A stretch of 64,000 nt of DNA from Rhodococcus_F sp040656415 (GTDB lineage: Bacteria > Actinomycetota > Actinomycetes > Mycobacteriales > Mycobacteriaceae): contig NZ_JBFAMC010000004.1 in the NCBI RefSeq assembly GCF_040656415.1, positions 124,001-188,000 on the forward strand, in the 5' to 3' direction. Under the pieces are notes generated by a model. It saw only the letters and a program-made list of their open reading frames with translations, had not been told where the DNA came from and made no database searches. Below are positions 16,966 through 24,986 of this stretch, in pieces (positions within the stretch are counted from its first letter, which is position 1; every line of letters starts with the position of its first letter). Both the position numbers and the translations under genes were made by a program.

Positions 16966-17789
16966 GCACCAGCACCGTTCTCGCCCAAGGCATCGGCGAA
17001 GCATTCGGGTCCGCGGCCGTGTCCGGGCCATTGGTGCTCGCGTTCGGCGCGTGCGTCCTTGCCGGTCTCGTGTCGTTCGCGTCACCTTGCGTCGTCCCGC
17101 TCGTACCCGGATATCTGTCCTACCTCGCTGGTGTGGTCGGGGCCGACGCTCCGGCCGCCACCCCGCAGGAGGCGGCCGTCCGCACGAAAACGCTCACCGA
17201 CGGCAGACTCAGGGTTGCGGGTGCCGCCGCCCTGTTCGTAGCCGGTTTCACCGTCGTGTTCGTGCTGGCCACGGCGTCCGTGTTCGGTGTCATCTCAGCT
17301 CTCGCGATCAACCGCGACATCTTGATGCGAGTCGGCGGTGTCGTCACCATCGCGATGGGTCTGGTGTTCATCGGACTGGTGCCCGCTCTGCAGAAAGACA
17401 CTCGGCTCGAGCCGAAACGCCTCTCCAGCTTGGCTGGGGCGCCTTTGCTCGGCGGTGTGTTCGCGCTGGGTTGGACCCCGTGTCTCGGCCCCACATTGGC
17501 TGGCGTCATCTCGATAACCGCAGGCACCGAGGGGGCCACCGCGGCTCGCGGTGTCACTCTGATCGTCGCGTACTGCCTCGGACTCGGGCTGCCATTCGTG
17601 ATCTTGGCCTTCGGATCGTCGCGCGCGTTGCGCGGCGTCGGATGGCTGCGTCGCAACGCTCGGACCATTCAAGTCTTCGGCGGAATCATGCTCGTGGCGG
17701 TCGGCATCGCCTTGGTTACCGGCGCTTGGGACCTGTTCGTCAGCTGGGTCCGTGACGCCTTCATCACGGATACGGTTCTGCCCATATGA
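16962..17789 (+). CDS. ccdA: Cytochrome c biogenesis protein CcdA
   Basis: A polytopic membrane thiol-disulfide carrier that passes cytoplasmic reducing power across the membrane to the TlpA-like lipoprotein. It is 275 aa with about six hydrophobic helices. The two conserved redox cysteines are in SFASPCVVPLVPGY and GWTPCLGPTL, each followed by Pro-rich turns as in CcdA/DsbD. GTG 16962 overlaps the upstream stop, and the downstream ATG overlaps its own. The internal loop after the first helix is longer than in Bacillus CcdA. Confidence 0.94.
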   Translation: MSTSTVLAQGIGEAFGSAAVSGPLVLAFGACVLAGLVSFASPCVVPLVPGYLSYLAGVVGADAPAATPQEAAVRTKTLTDGRLRVAGAAALFVAGFTVVFVLATASVFGVISALAINRDILMRVGGVVTIAMGLVFIGLVPALQKDTRLEPKRLSSLAGAPLLGGVFALGWTPCLGPTLAGVISITAGTEGATAARGVTLIVAYCLGLGLPFVILAFGSSRALRGVGWLRRNARTIQVFGGIMLVAVGIALVTGAWDLFVSWVRDAFITDTVLPI

Positions 17790-19450
17790 GTGACACCGAG
17801 ACCCCCGTGAGGGTCGAGCAGGCCCCGGTTCCCCGCCAATCTCTGCCAGGCCGGGCGATGGCTGAGGTCCGCAACACCTGGCGCGGTCTGACCTCCATGC
17901 GGACGGCGCTTGTGCTGCTGTTCCTGTTGGCGATCGCCGCAATCCCGGGCGCCCTGCTACCGCAGCGCAGTCTCAACGAGAGCAAGGTCAACGAGTACAT
18001 CGCGAATCGGCCCACGCTTGGGCCGTGGATGGACAAGCTCGAACTGTTCGATGTGTTCGGCAGCTTCTGGTTCACTGCCATCTACGTCCTGCTGTTCGTC
18101 TCCCTGGTCGGCTGCATCTTGCCGCGGTGCGTCGAGCACGCGAAGGCACTACGGACCCGTCCGGTGCCCGCGCCGCGCAATCTTGCGCGGCTTCCACACC
18201 ACCACGAGGACCGGGTCGACGAGACGCCTGAGGAAGTAGCGGGTCGCCTGCGTAGTCAGCTCAGGGGGTGGCGAGTCGAGACCCGCGACAGCGGGCACCG
18301 TGGGGTCAGAGATGGCGAAATCACCCTCTCCGCAGAGAAGGGATACCTGCGCGAGTTCGGCAACCTTGCCTTCCATTTGTCCCTCGTGGGGTTACTGGTC
18401 GCAGTCGCGGCAGGAAAGCTGTTGAGCTACGAAGGCAACGTCATCGTGGTCGCAAACGACGGGCCCGGCTTCTGCACCACATCTCCCGCGGTCTTCGACT
18501 CCTTCAGGGCCGGAAACACTCAGGACGGCACCGGCATGACGCCGCTGTGTATCCGGGTGAAGGACTTCACTGCCGACTATCTCGACAACGGTCAGGCGGA
18601 GATGTTCACGTCCAACATTGCGTACCAGGCCGGCAGCGACCTCGAAACGAACACCTGGCGCGAGGACCAATTGCAGGTCAACCACCCGCTTCGTGTCGAA
18701 GGGGACCGCGTCTACCTGCAGGGCCACGGGTACGCGCCGACGTTTACCGTCACCTTCCCGAACGGGCAGACGCGGACGGAAACATTGCAGTGGCAACCCG
18801 ACGATGCCGTCACGTTCCTCAGCAGCGGCGCCATGCGGTTCGACCCGCCCGGCGGTATGTATCCCGACCCGGACGAGCGGCGGAAGAACCAGATCGCGAT
18901 CGAGGGCCTCTTCGCCCCGACAGCGTTCTTCAACGGAGACCTGTTGTCTTCGAGTTTTCCCGAGATGAACGACCCGGCTGTCGCGATCGACATATACAAG
19001 GGTGATACCGGGCTCGATACCGGTAACCCACAATCGATATTTTCACTCAACACCGAGCTGATCAATCAGGGTCGGCTGGTGAAGCAGGAGCGCGTGAACT
19101 TGTGGCCGGGTGAGAGCGCGACGCTAGCCGATGGCACGCAGGTGCGCTTCGACGGTGCCGTCGATTTCGTCAACCTTCAGGTGTCCCACGACCCGGCACA
19201 GCAATGGGTGCTGGTGTCGTCGTTGACGATGATGGCGGGACTGCTCGTCTCGCTGCTGGTCAAGCGAAGGCGCATCTGGGCCCGCATCTACCCTGCGGAT
19301 GCTGGGGATCTCGACCAACGACGTACCGTAGTAGAGCTTGGCGGGCTCGCCCGGACCGATCAGGCCGGTTGGGGTGACGAGTTCGACCGACTCTGCAGTC
19401 ATCTACTCACGGACGATACGAAGCCTGATTCGCAGGAGAACCAACGGTGA
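17786..19450 (+). CDS. resB: Cytochrome c biogenesis protein ResB (Ccs1)
   Basis: 554 aa. With CcsA it forms the System II heme-export and cytochrome c synthase complex. Three hydrophobic segments lie in the first 220 residues (LVLLFLLAIAAIPGALLP, FWFTAIYVLLFVSLVGCILP, LAFHLSLVGLLVAVAAG), then a large extracytoplasmic domain of about 270 residues, then a final helix WVLVSSLTMMAGLLVSLLV. This is the typical ResB topology. PGALLPQRSLNESKV and the Arg/His-rich loop are family features. It is translationally coupled to ccdA and ccsA. Confidence 0.93.
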   Translation: MSDTETPVRVEQAPVPRQSLPGRAMAEVRNTWRGLTSMRTALVLLFLLAIAAIPGALLPQRSLNESKVNEYIANRPTLGPWMDKLELFDVFGSFWFTAIYVLLFVSLVGCILPRCVEHAKALRTRPVPAPRNLARLPHHHEDRVDETPEEVAGRLRSQLRGWRVETRDSGHRGVRDGEITLSAEKGYLREFGNLAFHLSLVGLLVAVAAGKLLSYEGNVIVVANDGPGFCTTSPAVFDSFRAGNTQDGTGMTPLCIRVKDFTADYLDNGQAEMFTSNIAYQAGSDLETNTWREDQLQVNHPLRVEGDRVYLQGHGYAPTFTVTFPNGQTRTETLQWQPDDAVTFLSSGAMRFDPPGGMYPDPDERRKNQIAIEGLFAPTAFFNGDLLSSSFPEMNDPAVAIDIYKGDTGLDTGNPQSIFSLNTELINQGRLVKQERVNLWPGESATLADGTQVRFDGAVDFVNLQVSHDPAQQWVLVSSLTMMAGLLVSLLVKRRRIWARIYPADAGDLDQRRTVVELGGLARTDQAGWGDEFDRLCSHLLTDDTKPDSQENQR

Positions 19451-20421
19451 CGATCAACGAGACACTGGCGCAGTACAGCGACTGGGCCTTCCAATCATCT
19501 TTTGCAGTGCTGTTACTGGCGCTCATCCTGCTCATCGTGCAGTACGCGTCCACACGGGCGCACGCCGTGCAGGAGAAGGAACTCGTCTCCGCCGGTGTCG
19601 GTGCACGCTCGGCGGAGACCGGTGTTCCAGGGCGAGTGGCTCAGCAGCCGAAGAAGCCGATGTCCGAGCGCTTCGGCGGCATGGGCGCGGCCGTTCTCGT
19701 CGTCGGCACCGTCCTGATCATCGCTGCGATCGTGCTTCGAGGGTTCTCCGCCCGCCGGTTCCCGCTCGGCAACATGTACGAGTTCGTTGCCATGGCCTGC
19801 GCCGCCGCGCTCGTCGTCGGTCTCGTCCTCCTGTCGAAGCCCGCACATAGGCCGATGTGGGTGTTCCTGCTCGTCCCCGTGCTGATCCTGATGTTTCTCG
19901 CAGGCACGGTCCTGTATGCGGATTCCGCGCCTGTGGTGCCCGCGTTGCAGTCGTACTGGTTGCCCATCCACGTCACCATCGTGAGCGTCGGTTCCGGCGT
20001 GTTCTTGGTATCGGGCGTGGCAAGCCTGCTGTTCCTGCTTCGCATGCGCTATCCGCGCGCCGAGGAGAGGACCGGCATCATTGCGAAGGTCGCGGAGCGG
20101 TTACCCGACGCCCAGATGCTGGACCGGTTGGCGTACAAGACCACGATCATCGGGTTCCCGCTCTTCGGCGCAGGCGTCATCCTCGGTGCCATCTGGGCCG
20201 AGGCCGCGTGGGGTCGGTTCTGGGGCTGGGATCCCAAGGAGACGGTGTCGTTCATCGCCTGGGTGATCTACGCCGCCTACCTCCATGCACGCGCGACGTC
20301 CGGATGGCGCGAGACTAAGGCGGCCTGGATCAACGTCGCAGGCTTCGTTGCCATGCTGTTCAATCTGTTCGTCATCAACATCGTTGTATCAGGGCTTCAT
20401 TCTTACGCGGGTCTGAACTGA
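19447..20421 (+). CDS. ccsA: Cytochrome c biogenesis protein CcsA (heme-handling, WWD domain)
   Basis: The membrane partner of ResB that presents heme for covalent attachment to apocytochrome c. It is 324 aa with about eight hydrophobic helices. The heme-handling WWD signature is WGRFWGWDPKETVSFIAW (positions near residues 256-273), and conserved His residues flank it, e.g. in AAYLHARATSGW and in VSGLHSYAG at the C-terminus. GTG 19447 overlaps the resB stop. This gene is last in the hemL to ccsA run. Some actinomycete annotations call it ccsB. Confidence 0.95.
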   Translation: MTINETLAQYSDWAFQSSFAVLLLALILLIVQYASTRAHAVQEKELVSAGVGARSAETGVPGRVAQQPKKPMSERFGGMGAAVLVVGTVLIIAAIVLRGFSARRFPLGNMYEFVAMACAAALVVGLVLLSKPAHRPMWVFLLVPVLILMFLAGTVLYADSAPVVPALQSYWLPIHVTIVSVGSGVFLVSGVASLLFLLRMRYPRAEERTGIIAKVAERLPDAQMLDRLAYKTTIIGFPLFGAGVILGAIWAEAAWGRFWGWDPKETVSFIAWVIYAAYLHARATSGWRETKAAWINVAGFVAMLFNLFVINIVVSGLHSYAGLN

Positions 20422-20514
20422 CCGGCTTCCACTGACTGGTATCGTTCCGCCGCGGCGTCTCGATCTGTGTGGCTTGGTACAGACGATAAAGACATAACGA
20501 GGGGATGTTCAGCG

Positions 20515-21903
20515 ATGTCTGAAAGCAATTCCGGCGCGTGGGAGCCGGTGCGGCCTGCATCGAACCCGTCGGTGGGCGATCAGGACGCGTCTGACGAGAA
20601 TGTCGCCGGACCGGCGAGTCGCGTTGGCGCGCGGCAGGCCCCGTACGTTCAACCTCAGGGCCGAAACCCCTTTGCCCAGGCTCCGGCGGCCCCGCCCACC
20701 GGCAGGCACACACAGGCTCCGGCGGCCCCGCCCACGGGTCGGCAGACGCAGGCCCCGACCGCTGCGCCCGCCCCCGCTCCGCAACACCGGCAAGTTCCGC
20801 AGCCTTCCGCGGGGGCGGAAGCCTTCACTCGTCCCCAGCACATGCCCGCGCAGGAGCAGCCGGCGCAACTCCACCCGGAGCACCAGACCTCCGCATCGAC
20901 GCCCGCTCAGCAGCACGCTCCCAGCCCGCGCGAAATCGCTCACGAGCAGCAATACGAGGTGACGGCCCGTGACCTGTCCACCTCCCTGCTCCTCAAGCAA
21001 GCCAAAGCTGCCCCGACTACGGGATGGCGGAAGATGCTGTATCAGGTGTCCGGTCGCAACATCAATGTCGGAAACAGTGCCAAGGAACAGCGCCGCATCG
21101 ACCTGACCAAGCAGGTCAACCAACCGCTTCAGGGCTGCTACAAGATCGCGCTACTGAGTTTGAAGGGCGGTGTGGGCAAGACCACCATCACTGCGACCCT
21201 CGGTTCTACTTTCGCATCATTGCGGGGTGACCGCGTGATCGCCGTGGACGCCAACCCTGACCGGGGAACACTCAGTCAGAAGATTCCTCTGGAAACGCCG
21301 GCCACGGTGCGCAACCTCCTGCGAGACGAGCAGAGTATCGAGAAGTACAGCGACGTCCGCAGCTACACATCACAGAATCGCCATCGACTGGAGGTGCTCG
21401 CATCGGATAGCGACCCCGCCGTGTCGGAGGCTTTCAGTGGAGACGATTACGCGCGAACCGTAAAGATGCTGGAGAAGTTCTACAGCATCGTTCTGACCGA
21501 TTGCGGTACCGGTCTGATGCACTCGGCCATGCAGACGATCCTCGAAGAGGCAGATGCACTCGTGGTGGTCAGCTCGGGATCCGTCGACGGCGTCCGCAGC
21601 GCGTCAGCGACTCTCGATTGGCTCGACGCTCATGGCTACCGGGATCTGGTGTCCAAGTCGGTGGCCGTTGTCAACGCTGTGCGCCCAGGATCGGGCAAGG
21701 TGGACCTGCCGAAGGTCGTCGAACATTTCGAACAGAGGTGTCGTTCGGTGCGCCTGGTTCCATTCGATCCGCATCTCGAAGAGGGCGCGGAGATCGAACT
21801 GGAACGCCTGCATCCGAAGACGCGCAACGCCCTGCTCGAACTGGCTGCCGCCGTCACATCAGGTTTCCCCGCCTCGAGCTTCGCGCTGCAGGATCATCAC
21901 TGA
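20515..21903 (+). CDS. MinD/ParA-like ATPase with Pro-rich N-terminus (EspI/Rv0530-like)
   Basis: 462 aa. About 200 residues of Pro/Ala/Gln-rich disordered sequence, including tandem APPTGR repeats, precede a SIMIBI ATPase domain. The deviant Walker A KGGVGKTT is at about residues 216-223, IAVDANPDRGTLSQ follows, and VLTDCGTG is the Walker B-like strand. This layout is shared with EspI (Rv3876) of ESX loci and with Rv0530, which in M. tuberculosis also follows the cytochrome c genes. No ESX genes are nearby. ATG 20515 is preferred over upstream in-frame starts because of GAGGGG at 20500-20505. Function unknown; a membrane positioning or secretion-related role is inferred from the family. Confidence 0.82.
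   Translation: MSESNSGAWEPVRPASNPSVGDQDASDENVAGPASRVGARQAPYVQPQGRNPFAQAPAAPPTGRHTQAPAAPPTGRQTQAPTAAPAPAPQHRQVPQPSAGAEAFTRPQHMPAQEQPAQLHPEHQTSASTPAQQHAPSPREIAHEQQYEVTARDLSTSLLLKQAKAAPTTGWRKMLYQVSGRNINVGNSAKEQRRIDLTKQVNQPLQGCYKIALLSLKGGVGKTTITATLGSTFASLRGDRVIAVDANPDRGTLSQKIPLETPATVRNLLRDEQSIEKYSDVRSYTSQNRHRLEVLASDSDPAVSEAFSGDDYARTVKMLEKFYSIVLTDCGTGLMHSAMQTILEEADALVVVSSGSVDGVRSASATLDWLDAHGYRDLVSKSVAVVNAVRPGSGKVDLPKVVEHFEQRCRSVRLVPFDPHLEEGAEIELERLHPKTRNALLELAAAVTSGFPASSFALQDHH
20677..20760 (+). repeat. 36-base tandem repeat inside the MinD-like gene
   Basis: Two near-identical 36-base units begin at 20677 and 20713, with a partial third at 20749. Each encodes QAPAAPPTGRxT. They sit in the disordered Pro-rich N-terminal region, stay in frame and could vary in number between strains. 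Confidence 0.75.
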
Positions 21904-21959
21904 CGCAGTAAGGGTGGTGGTGCCGACCCGCAGGGCGGCACCCCCCATTCCCGGTGAGA

Positions 21960-22163
21960 TCAGCCGATGGGGTCGGATGAACCGGTACCGGGTTCTTCGG
22001 GCTTCCTCCGCTGGGCCTCCCGATTCATCTTCCACAGGAATTCCGGATCATCGTCCGGCCCTACAACCCGCTTGCTGAGCATCGGGTTCGCCGTCGGGCC
22101 GAACGCTTTCCACAGCAGAACCGCAACGGTCACGAGTCCGATGAATGCCAACAGATAGAGCAC
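21960..22163 (-). CDS. Small single-pass membrane protein, unknown
   Basis: A 67-aa protein from a GTG start that has an excellent ribosome binding site, AAGGAGGT, six bases upstream. One N-terminal transmembrane helix (LYLLAFIGLVTVAVLLWKAF) is followed by a charged tail with DDPEFLWKMNREAQRRK. The strong ribosome binding site and the hydrophobic-then-charged layout support a real gene. It has no recognisable domain. It is on the opposite strand to the MinD-like gene, convergent with it, and downstream of the BldC-like gene. Confidence 0.65.
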   Translation of the reverse strand: MLYLLAFIGLVTVAVLLWKAFGPTANPMLSKRVVGPDDDPEFLWKMNREAQRRKPEEPGTGSSDPIG

Positions 22164-22304
22164 CGCGCACCTCCTTACACCACCGAGGATAGTCGGTATC
22201 TTCTGAGCGTAGCCGGGCCGGTGGCAGAGGGCACCCCTCAGGGCCCGGGGGGCGGCCGTGTCGCCACATTGGCATTCGGTGCCAGCGAACGGCGCGCCGT
22301 CGTG

Positions 22305-22652
22305 TCAGGTGTGGCCCGCTGCCGAGGTCATGGTGGGACCCGCTGCCGAGGTCATGGTGGGACCCGCTGCCGAGGTCATGGTGGGACCCGCTGCCGAGGT
22401 CATGGTGGGACCCGAAGCTGACGTCATGGTGGGACCGGCCTCAGTTGTCAGCGAACGGAGCAACTGCATTACCTCCGCTTCGCGGAAGCGGCGGTGTCCG
22501 CCGGGGGTGCGAAGCGATCCGAGCCTGCCGGCGTGTGCCCATCGGGTCACTGTCTTGGGATCGACGTGAAACAGGACAGCCACCTGGCCCGGAGTCATGA
22601 GGGTGTCAGTGGTGGCCCTGAGTCCGGATCCGTTGTCGGGGGGTGCGCTCAT
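22305..22652 (-). CDS. BldC/MerR-type DNA-binding protein with octapeptide-repeat tail
   Basis: 115 aa from ATG 22652, with GGAG nine bases upstream; the frame is open a further 23 codons. Residues about 15-65 are a MerR-like winged helix very close to Streptomyces BldC: LMTPGQVAVLFHVDPKTVTRW, then AHAGRLGSLRTPGGHRRFREAEV. BldC proteins are about 70 aa and bind DNA cooperatively as developmental regulators. Here the domain is followed by a tail of five or six copies of the octapeptide GPTMTSAA, encoded by a 24-base tandem repeat. The tail is Thr/Ser/Met-rich and low in complexity. DNA binding is confident by family; tail function is unknown. Confidence 0.85.
   Translation of the reverse strand: MSAPPDNGSGLRATTDTLMTPGQVAVLFHVDPKTVTRWAHAGRLGSLRTPGGHRRFREAEVMQLLRSLTTEAGPTMTSASGPTMTSAAGPTMTSAAGPTMTSAAGPTMTSAAGHT
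22324..22443. repeat. 24-base tandem repeat (5 units) in BldC-like gene
   Basis: The first three units, at 22324, 22348 and 22372, are identical. The units at 22396 and 22420 differ at a few bases, mainly in the last positions. A partial copy (GTGGCCCGCTGCC) precedes the array. The period is 24, a multiple of three, so copy-number change keeps the frame of the BldC-like protein. There are no unique spacers, so this is not CRISPR. Confidence 0.95.
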
Positions 22653-22839
22653 GGACGGTCTCCGCTGCTTTCGACTTATCAGTACTTGGCCGGTCGCATC
22701 AGCAACCCGGTCCAACGCCATGGTGGCATCACAACCCCTGGTTGTTCGAACTGTCTAAGGTTGGTAAAGGGGAGGCAATAGACAAATCGGATAAGTCAGG
22801 CGTGTCGGGACCGGTCGCTCCGGTGGGTAATCTAGGAGC

Positions 22840-23217
22840 GTGAGTGATCGATCCGAGAAGCCAGAAGATCAGGGCGAGCTTTCCTCGTCTGCAAGGGCGA
22901 ACGACCCGGCGACAGATGGCGGGAGGGTGACGAAAGGGCAGTTGGCCCGCGACGTCTTGATGTACTCGATCGCCCGACTGCTCCTCGTCGTTGTGATCGG
23001 TGTGATCATCGCCGGAGGCGGCGAACTCGTAGGCGTGACCGTCCCTCTGCTCGTGACAGCGATCTTCGCCGTTCTGATCGCGCTCCCGCTGTCGCTAGTC
23101 ATGTTTTCGAAGCTCCGCCGCCGGGTCAATGAGGGTATCGCCGCGATCGACGCGCAGCGGCGTGCCGACCAAGCCGATCTTCGTGCCAAGCTTCGTGGCG
23201 AGGACACCTCGAGGTGA
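22840..23217 (+). CDS. DUF4229-like small membrane protein
   Basis: 125 aa. A hydrophilic N-terminus of about 40 residues is followed by two transmembrane segments (LLLVVVIGVIIAGGGELV and PLLVTAIFAVLIALPLSLVMF) and a charged helical tail (LRRRVNEGIAAIDAQRRADQADLR). This matches the DUF4229 layout, and a similar gene (Rv0531) follows Rv0530 in M. tuberculosis, from memory. A TAATCT hexamer ends 6 bases before the GTG, and the AGGAG is too close to act as a ribosome binding site, so the mRNA may be leaderless. It overlaps the cysK2-like gene by 4 bases. Confidence 0.75.
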   Translation: MSDRSEKPEDQGELSSSARANDPATDGGRVTKGQLARDVLMYSIARLLLVVVIGVIIAGGGELVGVTVPLLVTAIFAVLIALPLSLVMFSKLRRRVNEGIAAIDAQRRADQADLRAKLRGEDTSR

Positions 23218-24323
23218 CCTACGGCGACGGCGTCGTCATCGACCGGAGTGTTTCCCGCGAATGGGTGGACAATGCCGTCCGCCTCATCGACGCCGACGCG
23301 CAGCGCAGCGCGGATACCCACCTTCTGCGCTACCCGCTACCGGCGCGGTGGGGTGTGCATTTGTATCTGAAAGACGAATCAACCCATATCACCGGCAGCC
23401 TCAAGCACCGCTTGGCTCGCTCGCTGTTCCTGTATGCAATCTGCAACGGATGGATCACCGAGGGGACCACTGTCATCGAGGCGTCTTCTGGGTCGACCGC
23501 CGTCAGCGAGGCGTACTTCGCGAAAATGCTCGGCCTCGCCTTCGTCGCGGTCATGCCGCGAAGCACGAGTCACGCGAAGATCGACCTCATCGAAGCCCAC
23601 GGCGGCCGCTGCCACTTCATCGATCGTCCCTCGGATATCTACAGCGAGGCCAGGCGGCTCGCAGCAGAGACGAATGGTCACTTCATGGACCAGTTCACAC
23701 ATGCGGAACGGGCCACGGACTGGCGGGGCAACAACAACATAGCCGAATCGATCTATCGCCAGATGAGTCGTGAAGAGCATCCCGTTCCGGAGTGGATCGT
23801 GATGGGTGCGGGTACAGGTGGCACGAGCGCCACGCTCGGCCGCTACATCCGTTATCGCAGGCATGCTACGCGCCTGCTCGTTGTGGATCCGGAGAACTCG
23901 GCATTCCTCGGCGGCTACGAGACCAACTCGTGCGAATACGTGACGGGCATGCCCTCGCGCATCGAAGGCATCGGACGGCCTCGGGTGGAACCGTCGTTCG
24001 TAGGGCAGGTCATCGACAGAATGATGCGAGTACCCGACGCCGCATCCATCGCCGCGGCGCGGCACGCAAGTTCGGTGCTCGGGCGCCGAGTGGGCGGTTC
24101 CACCGGCACGAATCTGTGGGGTGCGTTCACGGTAGTGGCCCAGATGCGGGCCGCAGGCCGCACCGGCAGTGTCGTGACGATCCTGTGCGACGGCGGAGAG
24201 CGTTACGCCGACACCTACTTCGACGACCGGTGGGTGGCCGATGAGGGGATCGACCTCGCCGGACCGACTGCGGTGTTGGACGCCTTCATGACGACCGGCG
24301 TGTGGGAGGGTCAGCCGGGCTGA
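23214..24323 (+). CDS. PLP-dependent cysteine synthase-family enzyme (CysK2-like)
   Basis: 369 aa, beta-family fold-type II PLP enzyme. The PLP Lys is in HITGSLKHRLAR, the phosphate/substrate loop is EASSGSTAVSEAYFA, and MGAGTGGTSATLGRYI is the glycine loop that holds the PLP phosphate. The 369-aa length and the motif HITGSLKHR resemble M. tuberculosis CysK2 (Rv0848), which makes S-sulfocysteine from O-phosphoserine and thiosulfate; classical CysK is about 310 aa. Reaction assignment is by family resemblance. GTG 23214 overlaps the DUF4229-like gene, so the two are coupled. Confidence 0.82.
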   Translation: MTYGDGVVIDRSVSREWVDNAVRLIDADAQRSADTHLLRYPLPARWGVHLYLKDESTHITGSLKHRLARSLFLYAICNGWITEGTTVIEASSGSTAVSEAYFAKMLGLAFVAVMPRSTSHAKIDLIEAHGGRCHFIDRPSDIYSEARRLAAETNGHFMDQFTHAERATDWRGNNNIAESIYRQMSREEHPVPEWIVMGAGTGGTSATLGRYIRYRRHATRLLVVDPENSAFLGGYETNSCEYVTGMPSRIEGIGRPRVEPSFVGQVIDRMMRVPDAASIAAARHASSVLGRRVGGSTGTNLWGAFTVVAQMRAAGRTGSVVTILCDGGERYADTYFDDRWVADEGIDLAGPTAVLDAFMTTGVWEGQPG

Positions 24324-24856
24324 TGCGCGGGCGCCACACTTCCCAGTGGTGCGGGGACGGGGCGTGCCATCGTGACCCGCGGCCACGCGGCAAGGCCGTG
24401 CTGCGCCTCGGCTTCACGGATCCGGAACAGGCCGGGGGTCATGTCTGTTTCCCGGAGTGGACGAAATCCGAGTCGCTCGTAGTAAGGGGCATTCCAGGGT
24501 ACGTGGGCAAACGTCGTCAGAGTCAGGGCGCTCAGTCCACGCGCAGCTGCCCAGATCGAGATCTCGTCGAGCAGGAGCGCACCGAGTCTCTGGCGGGCAT
24601 GTCCGGGATGCACGGAGACTTGCTCGATGTGCGCGCCCCCGTCGACGAGGGCGACGAGAGCGTAGGCGACCGGGGTGTCGTATGCGTCGACAGCCACCCA
24701 GACGCATCCGGTCTCGAGGTATTCGGTCAACTCTTCGAGAGTGAACGGGGGATCGTCGGCGACGGCGTCCATTCCGATCTCACGAAACGGCGCGCCCGCG
24801 GCGATTTCGATGTCTTGCAGAGCGGGCAGGTCTGTGCGAACAGCCGGGCGGATCAC
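24311..24856 (-). CDS. GNAT-family N-acetyltransferase
   Basis: 181 aa. The acetyl-CoA loop is seen in VHPGHARQRLGALLLDEI (motif A: HPxxxRxRLG), preceded by strand YALVALVDGGAHIEQVSV and followed by LTLTTFAHVPWNAPYYERLGF, the common C-terminal GNAT block. The substrate is unknown. Its 3' end overlaps the 3' end of the convergent cysK2-like gene by 13 bases, which is unusual but clear from both protein families. The start is GTG 24856. Confidence 0.82.
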   Translation of the reverse strand: MIRPAVRTDLPALQDIEIAAGAPFREIGMDAVADDPPFTLEELTEYLETGCVWVAVDAYDTPVAYALVALVDGGAHIEQVSVHPGHARQRLGALLLDEISIWAAARGLSALTLTTFAHVPWNAPYYERLGFRPLRETDMTPGLFRIREAEAQHGLAAWPRVTMARPVPAPLGSVAPAHQPG

Positions 24857-24986
24857 AGGTCTTTTCTACCTGAGGTCCTGTTGCCCGCACAGTTTGTTCG
24901 CACATTTCGATGACCTTCGCCACCGGAACATACGCAACCGTAGGTTGGTAACCTGGCCTTACAACGACGTAGATGGGTGGGTAGGC

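Noticed and set aside
22324..22443. CRISPR array
   Set aside because: The units are head-to-tail with no spacers, period 24, inside a coding sequence, and there are no cas genes.
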